From NCBI RefSeq assembly GCF_025398255.1, contig NZ_JAODNW010000010.1:62001-126000 (forward strand): a stretch of 64,000 bases of DNA, read 5' to 3'. Source of the stretch: Chelativorans intermedius. Lineage in GTDB: Bacteria; Pseudomonadota; Alphaproteobacteria; Rhizobiales; Rhizobiaceae. The notes beneath the pieces were generated by a model. The model worked only from the letters and a program-made list of their open reading frames with translations, was not told the origin of the DNA and searched no databases. Positions within the stretch are counted from its first letter, which is position 1. The number at the start of each line of letters is the position of its first letter. Shown piece by piece: positions 7,885 to 17,104 of the stretch. The position numbers and the translations under genes were made by a program.

Positions 7885-9039
7885 TCAAAGGAGCATGAGC
7901 TGTTCCGCCTGCTCGCCCTTCGGCACGAACAGGTCGGTGCGCAGCCGCCGCCGCTCGGCGTTCAGGCCGAGACGCTTGGCCGCGATCTCGAAGCGCCGCC
8001 CGATCTGCCAGGCATAGGGGCCGGTGCCGCGCATGCGCTTGCCCCATTCGGCGTCATAATCCTTGCCGCCGCGCATGGAGCGGATGAGCGACATGACATG
8101 GCGGTAACGGTCGGGATAATGGCGCAGCAGCCAGTCCTTGAAGATGGGGCTCACCTCCAGCGGCAGGCGAAGGATGATATAGCCCGCCTCGCGCGCGCCT
8201 GCCGTGTACGCCGATTCCAGGATGCGCTCGATCTCGCTGTCGTTGAGGCCGGGAATGACCGGGCCGATCATCACGGAAACCGGGATGCCGGCATCGCTGA
8301 GCCTGCGCAACGTCTCCAGCCGCAGGGGCGGCGTGGCCGCCCTCGGCTCCATGGTGCGGGCAAGCCTGCGGTCCAGCGTGGTGATCGACAGCGCCACCTT
8401 GGCAAGCCCCTTCTGCGCCATGCGCGCCAGAATGTCGGCATCGCGCGCCACCAGCGCCGATTTGGTCACGATGCCCACCGGGTGGTTGTACGCCTCCAGA
8501 ACCTCCAGGATTTCGCGCATGATGCGCCACTTCCGCTCGATGGGCTGATAGGGGTCGGTGTTGGTGCCGATGGCGATGGTGCGCGGCTCGTAGCCGGGCT
8601 TCGACAGCTCCCGCTCCAGAAGCCGCGCCGCATCCGGCTTGGCGAACAGCCGCGATTCGAAGTCGAGCCCCGGCGACATGCCCATATAGGCATGGGTGGG
8701 CCGCGCGAAGCAGTAGACGCAGCCATGCTCGCAGCCGCGATAGGGATTGATGGAGCGGTCGAAGGAGATGTCCGGCGAGGTGTTGCGTGTGATGATGGTG
8801 CGTGGCTTTTCCACCTGCACCTCGGTCCTGAAGGGCGGCAGGTCCTCAAGGGTCTCCCAGCCGTCGTCGAAGACATGCCGCGTCAACGGCTCGAAGCGGC
8901 CGGACGGGTTGATGCCTGCGGCGCGGCCGCGCCGCCGGTCCTCGCCGATGCGCAGGCCCGCCTCCTCGATCATCGTATTGGCCAGGGCCGCTTCGGCGCC
9001 GTTCGAGACGGCACGATCTGCACGTGCGATCTGGTCCAT
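7885..9039 (-). CDS. PA0069-family radical SAM protein
   Basis: A 384-residue radical S-adenosylmethionine protein of the PA0069/SplB-like group. The 4Fe-4S cluster cysteines are in CEHGCVYC, preceded by NPYRGCEHG as in this family; GTNTDPYQPIE and the GPVIPGLND stretch are further conserved blocks. The substrate is not known. The ATG at 9039 is preferred because GGAGG lies 11 bases upstream; an in-frame start at 9120 would add a Cys/Arg-rich stretch without homology-like character. rnhB lies downstream on the same strand. Confidence 0.86.
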   Translation of the reverse strand: MDQIARADRAVSNGAEAALANTMIEEAGLRIGEDRRRGRAAGINPSGRFEPLTRHVFDDGWETLEDLPPFRTEVQVEKPRTIITRNTSPDISFDRSINPYRGCEHGCVYCFARPTHAYMGMSPGLDFESRLFAKPDAARLLERELSKPGYEPRTIAIGTNTDPYQPIERKWRIMREILEVLEAYNHPVGIVTKSALVARDADILARMAQKGLAKVALSITTLDRRLARTMEPRAATPPLRLETLRRLSDAGIPVSVMIGPVIPGLNDSEIERILESAYTAGAREAGYIILRLPLEVSPIFKDWLLRHYPDRYRHVMSLIRSMRGGKDYDAEWGKRMRGTGPYAWQIGRRFEIAAKRLGLNAERRRLRTDLFVPKGEQAEQLMLL

Positions 9040-9187
9040 GGTCTTCGCGCCTCCGCGATCCGTGTTGCTGAATCTATTCCTATCCCGGAGACAAGAACAA
9101 ATCAAGAACTTTCTGCGCAAAAGCCATCCTCGCCGCCAGGTTGGACCTGATCGGGCGGGCAGGAGGTGCCGATGGGGGCGGTGTCGC

Positions 9188-9724
9188 CTATTTCGCGCCG
9201 CGCTTCAGGTGCTCGTCGAGGCGCGGCATGATTTCCACGAAGTTGCAGGGCAGGTGTCGGTAGTCGAACTGGTCCTTCAGGATATGGTCCCAGGCATCGC
9301 GGCAGGCGCCGGGCGAACCCGGCAGCACGAAGACGAAGGTCTGGCCGATGAGCCCGGCGGTTGCCCGCGACTGGATGGTGGACGTGCCGATCTTCTCGAA
9401 GGAGACGCGGTGAAAGAGATGGGAGAAACCGTCCATCCGCTTGTCGAACAGCGGCTCCAGCGCCTCCGGCGTCACGTCGCGGCCGGTGAATCCCGTGCCG
9501 CCGGTGGTGATGACGGCGTCCACCGCGCCGCCCGTGCACCAGCCGCCGACGATCTCGCGGATGCGCGCGGCCTCGTCCGGCACGATGGCCCGCCCGGCAA
9601 GGACATGGCCGGCGGCCTCGATGCGCTCGGCAAGCGTTCGGCCGGATTTGTCGTCGTCGAGCGTGCGGCTGTCGGAGACGGTGAGCACGGCGAAGCGTAC
9701 GGGGATGAACTCGCGGTCAGTCAT
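9188..9724 (-). CDS. moaB: Molybdenum cofactor biosynthesis protein MoaB
   Basis: A 178-residue MogA/MoaB-type molybdopterin adenylyltransferase family protein. The domain starts RFAVLTVSDSRT; TTGGTGFTGRDVTPEAL and LPGSPGACRDAWD are the molybdopterin-binding blocks. It overlaps the 3' end of ispE by 8 bases, so the two are translationally linked although the pathways are unrelated. No other molybdenum cofactor genes are near. MoaB and MogA are hard to separate by sequence alone; the short single-domain form and neighbours favour MoaB. Confidence 0.92.
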   Translation of the reverse strand: MTDREFIPVRFAVLTVSDSRTLDDDKSGRTLAERIEAAGHVLAGRAIVPDEAARIREIVGGWCTGGAVDAVITTGGTGFTGRDVTPEALEPLFDKRMDGFSHLFHRVSFEKIGTSTIQSRATAGLIGQTFVFVLPGSPGACRDAWDHILKDQFDYRHLPCNFVEIMPRLDEHLKRGAK

Positions 9725-10601
9725 GGGCGGTCGCCTCCGTGGAGGAAAGGGTGGTCGTCGCCTGAACGAACCACCGTGCGTGGCGGCTGGCAATGGCGTT
9801 TGCGGCCGCCTGTGCCCGCTCCGGGCTCTCGAAGATGCCGAAGCAGGTGGCGCCTGAGCCCGACATGCGGGCAAGGAGCGCGCCCTCGCCGCGCAGCGCC
9901 TCCAGGACCGCGCTGATGGCGGGAAGCAGGGTGAGGGCGGGTGCTTCCAGGTCGTTGCGGGTGGCGGCAAGCCAGCGGGCGATCTCGACGGCGCTGCTCC
10001 CCCCCGTGAAGGGCGGAAGGGGCGGATTGTCGCGGCGCCCGAGCGCGGCAAAGACATCCGGCGTGGCAAGCGGCTGGCCGGGATTGACGAGAAGAAGCGG
10101 CAGCGCCGGCATGTGCGCCAGCGGCTCCACGGTCTCGCCGATGCCGCGCGCCAGCAGCGGCCGCGCCAGAAGGCACATGGGCACGTCCGCACCGAGCGAG
10201 ACGGCAAGCCGGCCGAGCAGGCCGGCATCGGCGGGCAGGTGCCAGAAGGCGCAAAGCAGCGACAGCGTGGCGGCCGCATCGCTCGACCCGCCGCCGATGC
10301 CGGAGGCAACAGGCAGGTTCTTGCGCAGTGTCAGCGCCACCGGCGGCAGCGCGCCGAAATGCCGCCGCAGCAGATCGCGCGCGCGCAGCACGAGGTTGCC
10401 CTGTCCGCGCGGCACCTCGGCGGCGAACGGGCCGCAAACGGAAAAACCGTCGCGCTGCGCCCCCGTCACCTGCAGCGTGTCGCCATGGCGGGCAAACACC
10501 ACCAGGCTTTCCAGCAGGTGATAGCCGTCGGCGCGGCGTCCCGTGACGTGGAGCGCCAGATTGACCTTCGCCGGCGCCGCGCGCTCCAGGCCCTGGGTCA
10601 T
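9717..10601 (-). CDS. ispE: 4-diphosphocytidyl-2-C-methyl-D-erythritol kinase
   Basis: IspE phosphorylates CDP-methylerythritol in the MEP pathway to isopentenyl diphosphate. The 294-residue protein has the GHMP kinase layout: APAKVNLALHVTGRRADGYH at the N-terminus, the ATP-binding PVASGIGGGSSDAAATL in the middle, and the third motif MSGSGATCFGIF near the C-terminus. It is followed by moaB with an 8-base overlap. Together with dxs (39.7 kb) and ispH (52.5 kb) it gives three MEP genes in the window. Confidence 0.96.
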   Translation of the reverse strand: MTQGLERAAPAKVNLALHVTGRRADGYHLLESLVVFARHGDTLQVTGAQRDGFSVCGPFAAEVPRGQGNLVLRARDLLRRHFGALPPVALTLRKNLPVASGIGGGSSDAAATLSLLCAFWHLPADAGLLGRLAVSLGADVPMCLLARPLLARGIGETVEPLAHMPALPLLLVNPGQPLATPDVFAALGRRDNPPLPPFTGGSSAVEIARWLAATRNDLEAPALTLLPAISAVLEALRGEGALLARMSGSGATCFGIFESPERAQAAANAIASRHARWFVQATTTLSSTEATAHD

Positions 10602-10614
10602 CCGGGACGGTCTC

Positions 10615-10800
10615 TCAGTCCTTCGCCAGCCGGTATTCGCCGGTCTCGGGGTCCTTGACCAGCGTGCCCATGCTGCCGGTCGCAGCCTCCTTGCGGGCGC
10701 GTTCGGCGCGCTGCGTCACCCGCTCGGCCTCGCGCAGGAAGGCGCGATAGCCCCACCAGGCGGCAAGCGCTATGAGAGCGAAGAAGATCAGTTGCGGCAT
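10615..10800 (-). CDS. Small single-span membrane protein
   Basis: A 61-residue protein with one N-terminal membrane helix (LIFFALIALAAWWGYRAF) and a charged cytoplasmic tail ending in KDPETGEYRLAKD. The tail motif resembles small conserved proteins seen in this order, but I assign no function. It lies 13 bases upstream of ispE and downstream of the S49 peptidase, all on the minus strand. Confidence 0.62.
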   Translation of the reverse strand: MPQLIFFALIALAAWWGYRAFLREAERVTQRAERARKEAATGSMGTLVKDPETGEYRLAKD

Positions 10801-10850
10801 GGCTCGGCCTTTCTCGCGATCGGCCCATGATAGGGCCGTTCAACGCTCCT

Positions 10851-11711
10851 TCAAAGCCCGAAGCGGCGCCAGAGCGCCTGCTCTTCGAGCGCCGTCAGAA
10901 TCCCGTCTGTGGCGGCCGCGGCGATGTCGGCGGCCTGGGCACCGGCGGCAAACAGCGGCAGCCTGCGCCCGAACAGGCCGCGCGGCTGGCCGATGAGCTT
11001 GAGCCGGGTCTTTTCCCCGAAGCGGCTCTTGAGGTGCGAGCGCATGTCGCCGAGTCCGTCGACAAGGCCGAGTTCGAGCCCGCGTCCCCCGGTCCAGAAG
11101 GCGCCGGTGAAAAGATCGGGATCGTCGGCGAGCTTGCTGCCGCGCCGCTCCTTGACCAGCCCGATGAACATTTCGTGGATTTCGAGCTGCAGGGCCTTCA
11201 GCCGCTCCACATCCTCCTTCCTTTCCGGCTGGAACGGGTCGAGGATGGCCTTGTTGCGCCCGGCCGTGTGGACGCGGCGTTCCACCCCGATCTTGCGGAT
11301 CATCTCGTGGAAGCCGAAGCCGGCGGAGACCACGCCGATGGAGCCGACGATGGAGGAGGGGTCGGCGATGATCTCGTCGCCGGCAAGCGCGATCATGTAG
11401 CCGCCGGATGCAGCCACGTCCTCGACATAGACGAGAACCTTCTTCTTCTTCTCCGTCGCCAGGTCGCGGATGCGCCGGTAGATGAGGCGGGCCTGCACGG
11501 GCGAGCCGCCGGGCGAATTGACGGCAATCGCCACGGCCGGCGCGGAATGGGAGAACGCCTTTTCCAGAATGCCGGCGGTGGCCGCCAGCGAGAGCTGCGG
11601 CCGCAGGGCGCCGCCGCCGGCCAGAATGGCGCCCTGCAGGCGCACCACGGGAATGGTGACGGTGCCGGAACGAAGCCGTTGCGGCAGAAGCCGCGCGAAG
11701 GTGTCTTTCAA
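10851..11711 (-). CDS. S49-family signal peptide peptidase (SppA/SohB type)
   Basis: A 286-residue single-domain serine protease of family S49, thought to degrade cleaved signal peptides or membrane-protein fragments. The catalytic dyad is predicted as Ser102 (VAASGGYMIA) and Lys154 (GRNKAIL). The 52-residue distance equals that of Bacillus SppA Ser147/Lys199. NSPGGSP is the conserved oxyanion region. Unlike E. coli SppA it is not duplicated. No strong N-terminal membrane anchor is visible, so it may be peripheral or cytosolic. Confidence 0.9.
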   Translation of the reverse strand: MKDTFARLLPQRLRSGTVTIPVVRLQGAILAGGGALRPQLSLAATAGILEKAFSHSAPAVAIAVNSPGGSPVQARLIYRRIRDLATEKKKKVLVYVEDVAASGGYMIALAGDEIIADPSSIVGSIGVVSAGFGFHEMIRKIGVERRVHTAGRNKAILDPFQPERKEDVERLKALQLEIHEMFIGLVKERRGSKLADDPDLFTGAFWTGGRGLELGLVDGLGDMRSHLKSRFGEKTRLKLIGQPRGLFGRRLPLFAAGAQAADIAAAATDGILTALEEQALWRRFGL

Positions 11712-11794
11712 GGGCGGTTTCTCCAGTGCCTCGGGTCGGGTTCACATGTAGGCATTCGGCGCCGCCGCGCAATGGCCGCCAGTGCCGTCTTCCC

Positions 11795-12571
11795 TCAATC
11801 GGCGAAGAGGGTTTCCCGGCCGTTGATGATGGCCTCGGCGCGCTCGGTGAAGCCCTGCCCATCAGGCCCGTGCAGAACGAGCGGCGGCATGAGCGCCAGG
11901 GCGCCGCGCGCGCCCTTCTTCGCCCGCAGGAGAACGCGGATCGCCGCGGCCTGCGGGCGCGGATGCACGGCCAGCACCCGTGCGGCGCCGAAGCGGCCCC
12001 GCAGGGCCGCCAGGATCTCCTCCAGCGAGGCGGGCCTGGCGATGATGGCAAGCCCCGCGCCGGGCCTGGCGATGGCGGCGGCCGTTCTCAGCCAGCGCTC
12101 GAAAAGTCCCTCCTCCATCACGTGCGCCTGTCGGCGCAGGGCGTCGGGCGTCGCCCGGTCGCGCGCGGTGTTGAAGGGCGGGTTCATGACAACGAAGTCG
12201 AAGGCGTTGTCGCCGAGCCCGGCCTGGCGCCGCGCCCTGCCTGGCAGCGTCACGTCGGCCTCGACGACCGTGATGCGCGGGGCGAGCGCGGCGTTTTCCG
12301 CCAGCGCCAGGCTGCGGCGCGCGCAGGCGGCCATTTCCGCCGCCCGCTCCACCAGCTTCACCTGCGCCTGCGGGCAGCGGGCGGCCACGGCGAGGCCGGC
12401 GGCGCCCGCGCCGGCGCCCAGATCGGCAAGCTGCCCGCAAAAGGCACGCGGCACGGCGCCGGCGAGCAGCATCGCATCGAGCCCCGCGCGATGCCCCCTT
12501 TCGGCGGGCTGCACGAGGTGGAAGCGGCCGCGATGGAAAGCGTCGACGGTGAAGCGCTGCGCTTCGGCCAT
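11795..12571 (-). CDS. tRNA1(Val) A37 N6-methyltransferase-like protein
   Basis: A 258-residue class I SAM-dependent methyltransferase of the TrmN6/YfiC group. The SAM loop is LADLGAGAGAAGLA; the active-site motif NPPF (VVMNPPFNTARDRATPD) marks N6-adenine or N5-glutamine methylation. The N-terminal half with PAERGHRAGLDAMLLAGAVP is characteristic of the TrmN6 family. It lies directly downstream of the DUF2007 gene (9 bases). The family is well supported, the exact tRNA target is not. Confidence 0.83.
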   Translation of the reverse strand: MAEAQRFTVDAFHRGRFHLVQPAERGHRAGLDAMLLAGAVPRAFCGQLADLGAGAGAAGLAVAARCPQAQVKLVERAAEMAACARRSLALAENAALAPRITVVEADVTLPGRARRQAGLGDNAFDFVVMNPPFNTARDRATPDALRRQAHVMEEGLFERWLRTAAAIARPGAGLAIIARPASLEEILAALRGRFGAARVLAVHPRPQAAAIRVLLRAKKGARGALALMPPLVLHGPDGQGFTERAEAIINGRETLFAD

Positions 12572-12580
12572 GGGTTCTGC

Positions 12581-12805
12581 TCAGCCGGCCTCGCCGCTGC
12601 CCGTCACCCCGGCATCGGCCAGAAGCCGGCGCGCCGCTTCCGCCTGGTCGGGCGCCACCAGCACGCGCCGCGGCAGCACGCCGAGCGAGCCTTCCATGAT
12701 GCTCATGTTGCGGTCGGCCACCAGATATTCGATGCCGGCATCGCGCAGCAGGCTCTCGACGAAGGAGATGGTGACGGCGTCGTTGGTGCGGATAAGCTCG
12801 ATCAT
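12581..12805 (-). CDS. DUF2007 putative signal-transducing protein
   Basis: A 74-residue protein with the GlnB-like ferredoxin-type fold expected of DUF2007: IRTNDAVTISFVESLLRDAG, then VADRNMS, then RRVLVAPDQAEAARRLLADAG. In rhizobia this gene usually sits beside the methyltransferase and octaprenyl-diphosphate synthase genes, as here. The biochemical role is unknown. Confidence 0.82.
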   Translation of the reverse strand: MIELIRTNDAVTISFVESLLRDAGIEYLVADRNMSIMEGSLGVLPRRVLVAPDQAEAARRLLADAGVTGSGEAG

Positions 12806-12959
12806 GGGGTAGACGTTGGCAGGTCGGCACGCGCTTGTAAATGCGGGCGGTTGCCCTTGCCGCCCAGTCGCGCTAATTCGCGGGCTTGCCGCACGTCCAG
12901 GGCGGCCATACTGTTTCCCGGGCGGAACGTCCGGCAGCCAAGACATGGAGGAGTCCCCG

Positions 12960-13976
12960 GTGGGCGTCGTAGTGAATCTCGAGGGCGGCAAGCGCAGCGC
13001 GGCAACCATGGCCCGCCTGATGGAGCTCACCAAGGACGACATGGCGCGCGTCAACGAGCTCATCCTCGCCAAGGCGGGCTCGGATGTCGAGCTGATCCCC
13101 GAGCTTGCGCGTCACCTCATCTCCTCCGGCGGCAAGCGCCTGCGCCCCATGGTCACGCTGGCCGCCGCGCAGATGTTCGGCTATGCGGGCGAGGGGCATG
13201 TGAAGCTCGCCACCAGCGTGGAGTTCATGCACACCGCAACGCTTCTGCATGACGACGTGGTGGACGAGAGCGACATGCGCCGCGGCCGCAAGACGGCGCG
13301 CATGATCTGGGGCAACCAGGCCAGCGTGCTGGTGGGCGACTTCCTGCTTGGCCAGGCCTTCCGCATGATGGTGGATGTCGGCTCGCTGGAGGCGCTCGAC
13401 ATCCTCTCCACCGCCGCCTCGGTGATCGCCGAAGGCGAGGTCATGCAGCTTGGCGTCGCCAAGAACCTGGAGACCACGGAGGACGAATATCTGGCCGTCA
13501 TCAAGGCCAAGACGGCGGCGCTGTTCTCCGCCGCCGCAGAGGTCGGGCCGGTCATCGCCGGGGCGACACGCGGCGACCGGGCGGCCCTGCGCTCCTTCGG
13601 TGCCAATCTGGGCCTGGCTTTCCAGCTCGTGGATGACGCGCTCGACTATGGCGGCAACACCAGCGAGCTGGGCAAGAACATCGGCGACGATTTCCGCGAG
13701 GGCAAGGTGACGCTGCCGGTGATCCTCAGCTATCGCCGCGGCACGCAGGAGGAGCGCGCCTTCTGGAAGCAGGCCATCGAAGAGGGGGCGTGCGACGACG
13801 CCGCGCTCGAAAGGGCCATCGCGCTGATGCACAGGCATGGCGCCATCGGAGACACGATCGGCCGTGCGCGCCATTTCGGCGAGATCGCCCGCGATGCGCT
13901 GGCGCCGCTTCAGGACACGCCGCAGAAGGCGGCGTTCTTCGACGTCATCGACTTCTGCATCGGCCGGGTGGCGTGA
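12960..13976 (+). CDS. ispB: Octaprenyl diphosphate synthase (trans-polyprenyl transferase)
   Basis: Makes the polyprenyl side chain of ubiquinone from farnesyl and isopentenyl diphosphates. Both aspartate-rich motifs are present: DDVVDESDMRRG and DDALDYGG; GGKRLRP starts the catalytic core. The start is set by a perfect GGAGGAG (12947–12953) six bases before GTG 12960, giving MGVVVNLEGGK (338 residues); an ATG at 12945 overlaps that ribosome site. It is divergent from DUF2007. UbiA, the enzyme that uses its product, is at 24–25 kb. The chain length (C40 versus C50) cannot be read with certainty. Confidence 0.92.
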   Translation: MGVVVNLEGGKRSAATMARLMELTKDDMARVNELILAKAGSDVELIPELARHLISSGGKRLRPMVTLAAAQMFGYAGEGHVKLATSVEFMHTATLLHDDVVDESDMRRGRKTARMIWGNQASVLVGDFLLGQAFRMMVDVGSLEALDILSTAASVIAEGEVMQLGVAKNLETTEDEYLAVIKAKTAALFSAAAEVGPVIAGATRGDRAALRSFGANLGLAFQLVDDALDYGGNTSELGKNIGDDFREGKVTLPVILSYRRGTQEERAFWKQAIEEGACDDAALERAIALMHRHGAIGDTIGRARHFGEIARDALAPLQDTPQKAAFFDVIDFCIGRVA

Positions 13977-14088
13977 ACGCGGCGGTAAAATCGCTCCTGC
14001 GGCGGTTGCAGCGCCTTCGCAAAATGGCCATGCTCCGGTCATAGACAAGGGGTGAGGCAACCCCGGCTGTGCCGGAGGGAAGGGACAG

Positions 14089-16071
14089 ATGCGGCGAATG
14101 AAGAAAGCATTGAACGCGGCTGCGGGCGTGGCGGTCCTCATGGCCGTCTGGCTGGAGACGGGCCTTGCCGGGCAGGCGGCAGGCGGCGTGGACACCGTGC
14201 CCACCCACTCCTTCTCCGGTGCTTATCTGGCCGCCCGGGCAGCCGAGACCGACAATGACCTGGAGACCGCCGTCGCCTACTACGAACGCGCGCTGGCGCT
14301 CGACCCGGACAATGCGGCCCTGCAGGAGCGGCTTTTGCTGGCGCTGGTCTCCCTCGGGCGGCTGGAGGCAGCGCTTCCCTATGCGCAGGCACTGAAGTCG
14401 GTGCCCGAGGTGGAGCGCTTCTCGCGCCTGGCGCTTGCCGTCGATGCCTTCAGGAAGAAGGATTTCGCAGCCGCCGAACGCTGGCTGAAGCTGGTGGTGG
14501 AGTCCGATCTCGACCGGCTGATCACGGGCTCCATGACGGCCTGGGCGCTGGCCGGCAAGGGCGAGCTGGATGCGGCCCTCGTCCATCTCGACGGTCTTGA
14601 AGGACCGGCCTGGTACGACTTCTTCAAGGATTATCAGCGTGCGCTGATGCTCGCCCAGGGCGGGCGCGGCGACGATGCCACGGAGGCGTTCGAGGCGTTT
14701 TATGGTGCGCTCGTGCCCGGCGCGATGGCACCGGAGACGCTGGGCCGCGCCGCGCGGGCCTATGCCGCCCACCTGTCGCAGCAGGGAAGGCCCGAGGCGG
14801 CGCTTGAGGTACTGACGCGCGCCGAGGAACTGGGCGGCGGCGTCGCCTCCATCCCCGTCATGCGCGCCCGGCTGGAGGCGGGGGAGACGCTCGCCCCCGT
14901 GGTAAGCACGCCTGTCGAGGGTGCCGCGGAAATCCTGGTCAACGTCGCCGGCGAGCTTGCCAATGGCGGCGGCGATTCCTTCGTGCGGCTCTACCTCAAC
15001 TATGCGCTGGCGCTGCGGCCGGGCAACGACACCATCCTCCTGCAGCTTGCCCGCGTGGCCGAGAGGCAGGGCGAGCCGGAGCGCGCCCTTGCCCTCTACC
15101 GTCAGATCGACCGCGCCTCGCCCTGGTCCCGCTTCGCCGATTTTCAGATCGGGCTCAACCTGGCGGATATGGAGCGTTACGAGGAAGCCGTCGACCACCT
15201 CAAGCAGGTGCTGGAGGCCGATCCCTCCGACATGCGCGCCTATCTGGCGCTCGGCGGCGTTTATGCGGCGCAGGAGGACTACCGCTCCGCCGCCCGGCTC
15301 TACGACCGCGCGGTGGCGCGGATCGGCGAGCCGGAGCGCCAGCACTGGAACATCTTCTATCAGCGCGGCATCGCCTATGAGCGGCTGAAGGAGTGGCCGA
15401 AGGCGGAGCCGAACTTCAAGAAGGCGCTGGAGCTCTACCCCAACCAGCCGCAGGTGCTGAACTATCTCGGCTATTCCTGGGTCGACATGAACATGAACCT
15501 GGAGGAGGCGCTGGACCTCATCCGCCGTGCCGTCGAACTGAGGCCCAGCGACGGCTACATCGTCGATTCGCTCGGCTGGGCCTACTATCGGCTGGGCCGC
15601 TACGAGGAGGCGGTGGAGCAGCTTGAGCGCGCCGTCTCCCTGCGCCCGGAAGACCCGATCCTGAACGACCATCTGGGCGATGCCTACTGGCGCGTCGGCC
15701 GCCGGCTGGAAGCGATCTACCAGTGGCGGCATGCGCTGGCGCTCGAACCGGAGCCAGAGCTGCGCGCCGAGGTGGAGAAGAAGCTGGAAGCGGGCTTGCC
15801 GCCGCCGGACAAGGGGCGAAAGGTGGCCGATGCCGCCGGCACCGCCCGCAACGTGATGAATGACGGTGCCCCCACCGTCCAGCCCACGCGCGAGGAGGCG
15901 GCGCCGCGCATCCACACGGTCAGACCGGGCCAGACGCTGTGGTCCATCGCCGTGGAGGAGCTGGGCGACGGTCATCGCTATCGCGAGATTCTGGAGCTCA
16001 ATCCCCTCCTCAAGGGCGATCCCAACCGCATCGGCGTCGGCCAGCGGTTGAAACTGCCGCCGGCGGAATAG
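14089..16071 (+). CDS. TPR protein with C-terminal LysM domain
   Basis: A 660-residue protein with a hydrophobic N-terminal segment (about residues 5–27, probable signal or anchor), a long array of tetratricopeptide repeats from about 45 to 560 (for example AVAYYERALALDPDNAALQERL, AVDHLKQVLEADPSDMRAYLAL, AVEQLERAVSLRPEDPILNDHL split by linkers), and a LysM domain in the last about 53 residues (HTVRPGQTLWSIA). TPR proteins of this gene neighbourhood are common in rhizobia, but the LysM end is notable because it predicts peptidoglycan contact. The gene precedes glyQ by 80 bases. Confidence 0.85.
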   Translation: MRRMKKALNAAAGVAVLMAVWLETGLAGQAAGGVDTVPTHSFSGAYLAARAAETDNDLETAVAYYERALALDPDNAALQERLLLALVSLGRLEAALPYAQALKSVPEVERFSRLALAVDAFRKKDFAAAERWLKLVVESDLDRLITGSMTAWALAGKGELDAALVHLDGLEGPAWYDFFKDYQRALMLAQGGRGDDATEAFEAFYGALVPGAMAPETLGRAARAYAAHLSQQGRPEAALEVLTRAEELGGGVASIPVMRARLEAGETLAPVVSTPVEGAAEILVNVAGELANGGGDSFVRLYLNYALALRPGNDTILLQLARVAERQGEPERALALYRQIDRASPWSRFADFQIGLNLADMERYEEAVDHLKQVLEADPSDMRAYLALGGVYAAQEDYRSAARLYDRAVARIGEPERQHWNIFYQRGIAYERLKEWPKAEPNFKKALELYPNQPQVLNYLGYSWVDMNMNLEEALDLIRRAVELRPSDGYIVDSLGWAYYRLGRYEEAVEQLERAVSLRPEDPILNDHLGDAYWRVGRRLEAIYQWRHALALEPEPELRAEVEKKLEAGLPPPDKGRKVADAAGTARNVMNDGAPTVQPTREEAAPRIHTVRPGQTLWSIAVEELGDGHRYREILELNPLLKGDPNRIGVGQRLKLPPAE

Positions 16072-16151
16072 GCCCGGCGCCGCCGGCTTGACGCTCGCAC
16101 GGGCGCGCAATAGGACGAAGCGCGCTTGCCCAACCTGCCGGAGATGCCCGC

Positions 16152-17102
16152 GTGAACGCCGAACCTCTGCCGAACATGCACCCCGCCCGCTCCTTTCAGG
16201 GCCTTGTCCTGACGCTGCACAGCTATTGGGCACAGAAGGGTTGCGTGATCCTGCAGCCCTACGACATGGAGGTGGGCGCCGGCACCTTCCACCCGGCCAC
16301 CACGCTGCGCTCGCTGGGCCCGCGCCCGTGGAACGCGGCCTATGTCCAGCCCTCGCGCCGCCCCAAGGACGGGCGCTACGGCGAAAACCCCAACCGCCTG
16401 CAGCACTATTACCAGTATCAGGTGATCCTGAAGCCCAATCCGCCGGACCTGCAGGAGCTTTATCTGGGCTCGCTCGCCGCCATCGGGCTCGACCCGCTCA
16501 CCCACGACATCCGCTTCGTGGAGGATGACTGGGAAAGCCCCACGCTCGGTGCCTGGGGGCTCGGCTGGGAGTGCTGGTGCGACGGCATGGAGGTCTCGCA
16601 GTTCACCTATTTCCAGCAGGTCTGCGGCATCGAGTGCGCGCCGGTCTCGGGCGAGCTCACCTACGGGCTGGAGCGGCTGGCCATGTATGTGCAGGGCGTG
16701 GATAACGTCTACGAGCTCAACTTCAACGGCCTCGAAGGCCCGGACAAGGTGACCTATGGCGATGTCTTCCTGCAGGCCGAGCAGGAATATTCGCGCTACA
16801 ATTTCGAGCACGCAGACACGGACGTGCTCTTCCGGCATTTCAAGGATGCCGAGGCGGAGTGCCGGGCGCTGCTGGAAGCAGGCGCGCCGTCCGCCTCCGA
16901 CGATCCGGCGCTGCACAGGCTGGTGCTGCCCGCCTATGACCAGTGCATCAAGGCCTCCCACGTCTTCAACCTTCTCGACGCGCGCGGCGTCATCTCGGTG
17001 ACGGAGCGGCAGAGCTACATCCTGCGCGTGCGCGAGCTGGCAAAAGCCTGCGGCGAGGCCTTCCTGCAGACGGAAGCGGGCGGGGCCCTGCTGGGGACTT
17101 AG
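16152..17102 (+). CDS. glyQ: Glycyl-tRNA synthetase alpha subunit
   Basis: Catalytic alpha chain of the bacterial alpha2beta2 glycyl-tRNA synthetase, 316 residues. [35 protein letters not shown] and [19 protein letters not shown] are signature blocks. The GTG start has GGAG eight bases upstream. The beta-subunit gene glyS follows, but separated by 417 bases that contain a small antisense ORF, an unusual break in a pair that is normally tight. Confidence 0.97.
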   Translation: MNAEPLPNMHPARSFQGLVLTLHSYWAQKGCVILQPYDMEVGAGTFHPATTLRSLGPRPWNAAYVQPSRRPKDGRYGENPNRLQHYYQYQVILKPNPPDLQELYLGSLAAIGLDPLTHDIRFVEDDWESPTLGAWGLGWECWCDGMEVSQFTYFQQVCGIECAPVSGELTYGLERLAMYVQGVDNVYELNFNGLEGPDKVTYGDVFLQAEQEYSRYNFEHADTDVLFRHFKDAEAECRALLEAGAPSASDDPALHRLVLPAYDQCIKASHVFNLLDARGVISVTERQSYILRVRELAKACGEAFLQTEAGGALLGT

Positions 17103-17104
17103 GG

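Noticed and set aside
9188-10309. A 373-codon frame joining moaB to an N-terminal extension through ispE
   Set aside because: The first 195 codons overlap ispE in another frame and are Arg/Pro/Ser-rich noise; moaB starts at 9724 in an 8-base overlap with ispE.
13945-16233. 762-codon open frame antisense to the TPR–LysM gene
   Set aside because: TPR periodicity is clear on the plus strand; the antisense frame has none and overlaps three genes.
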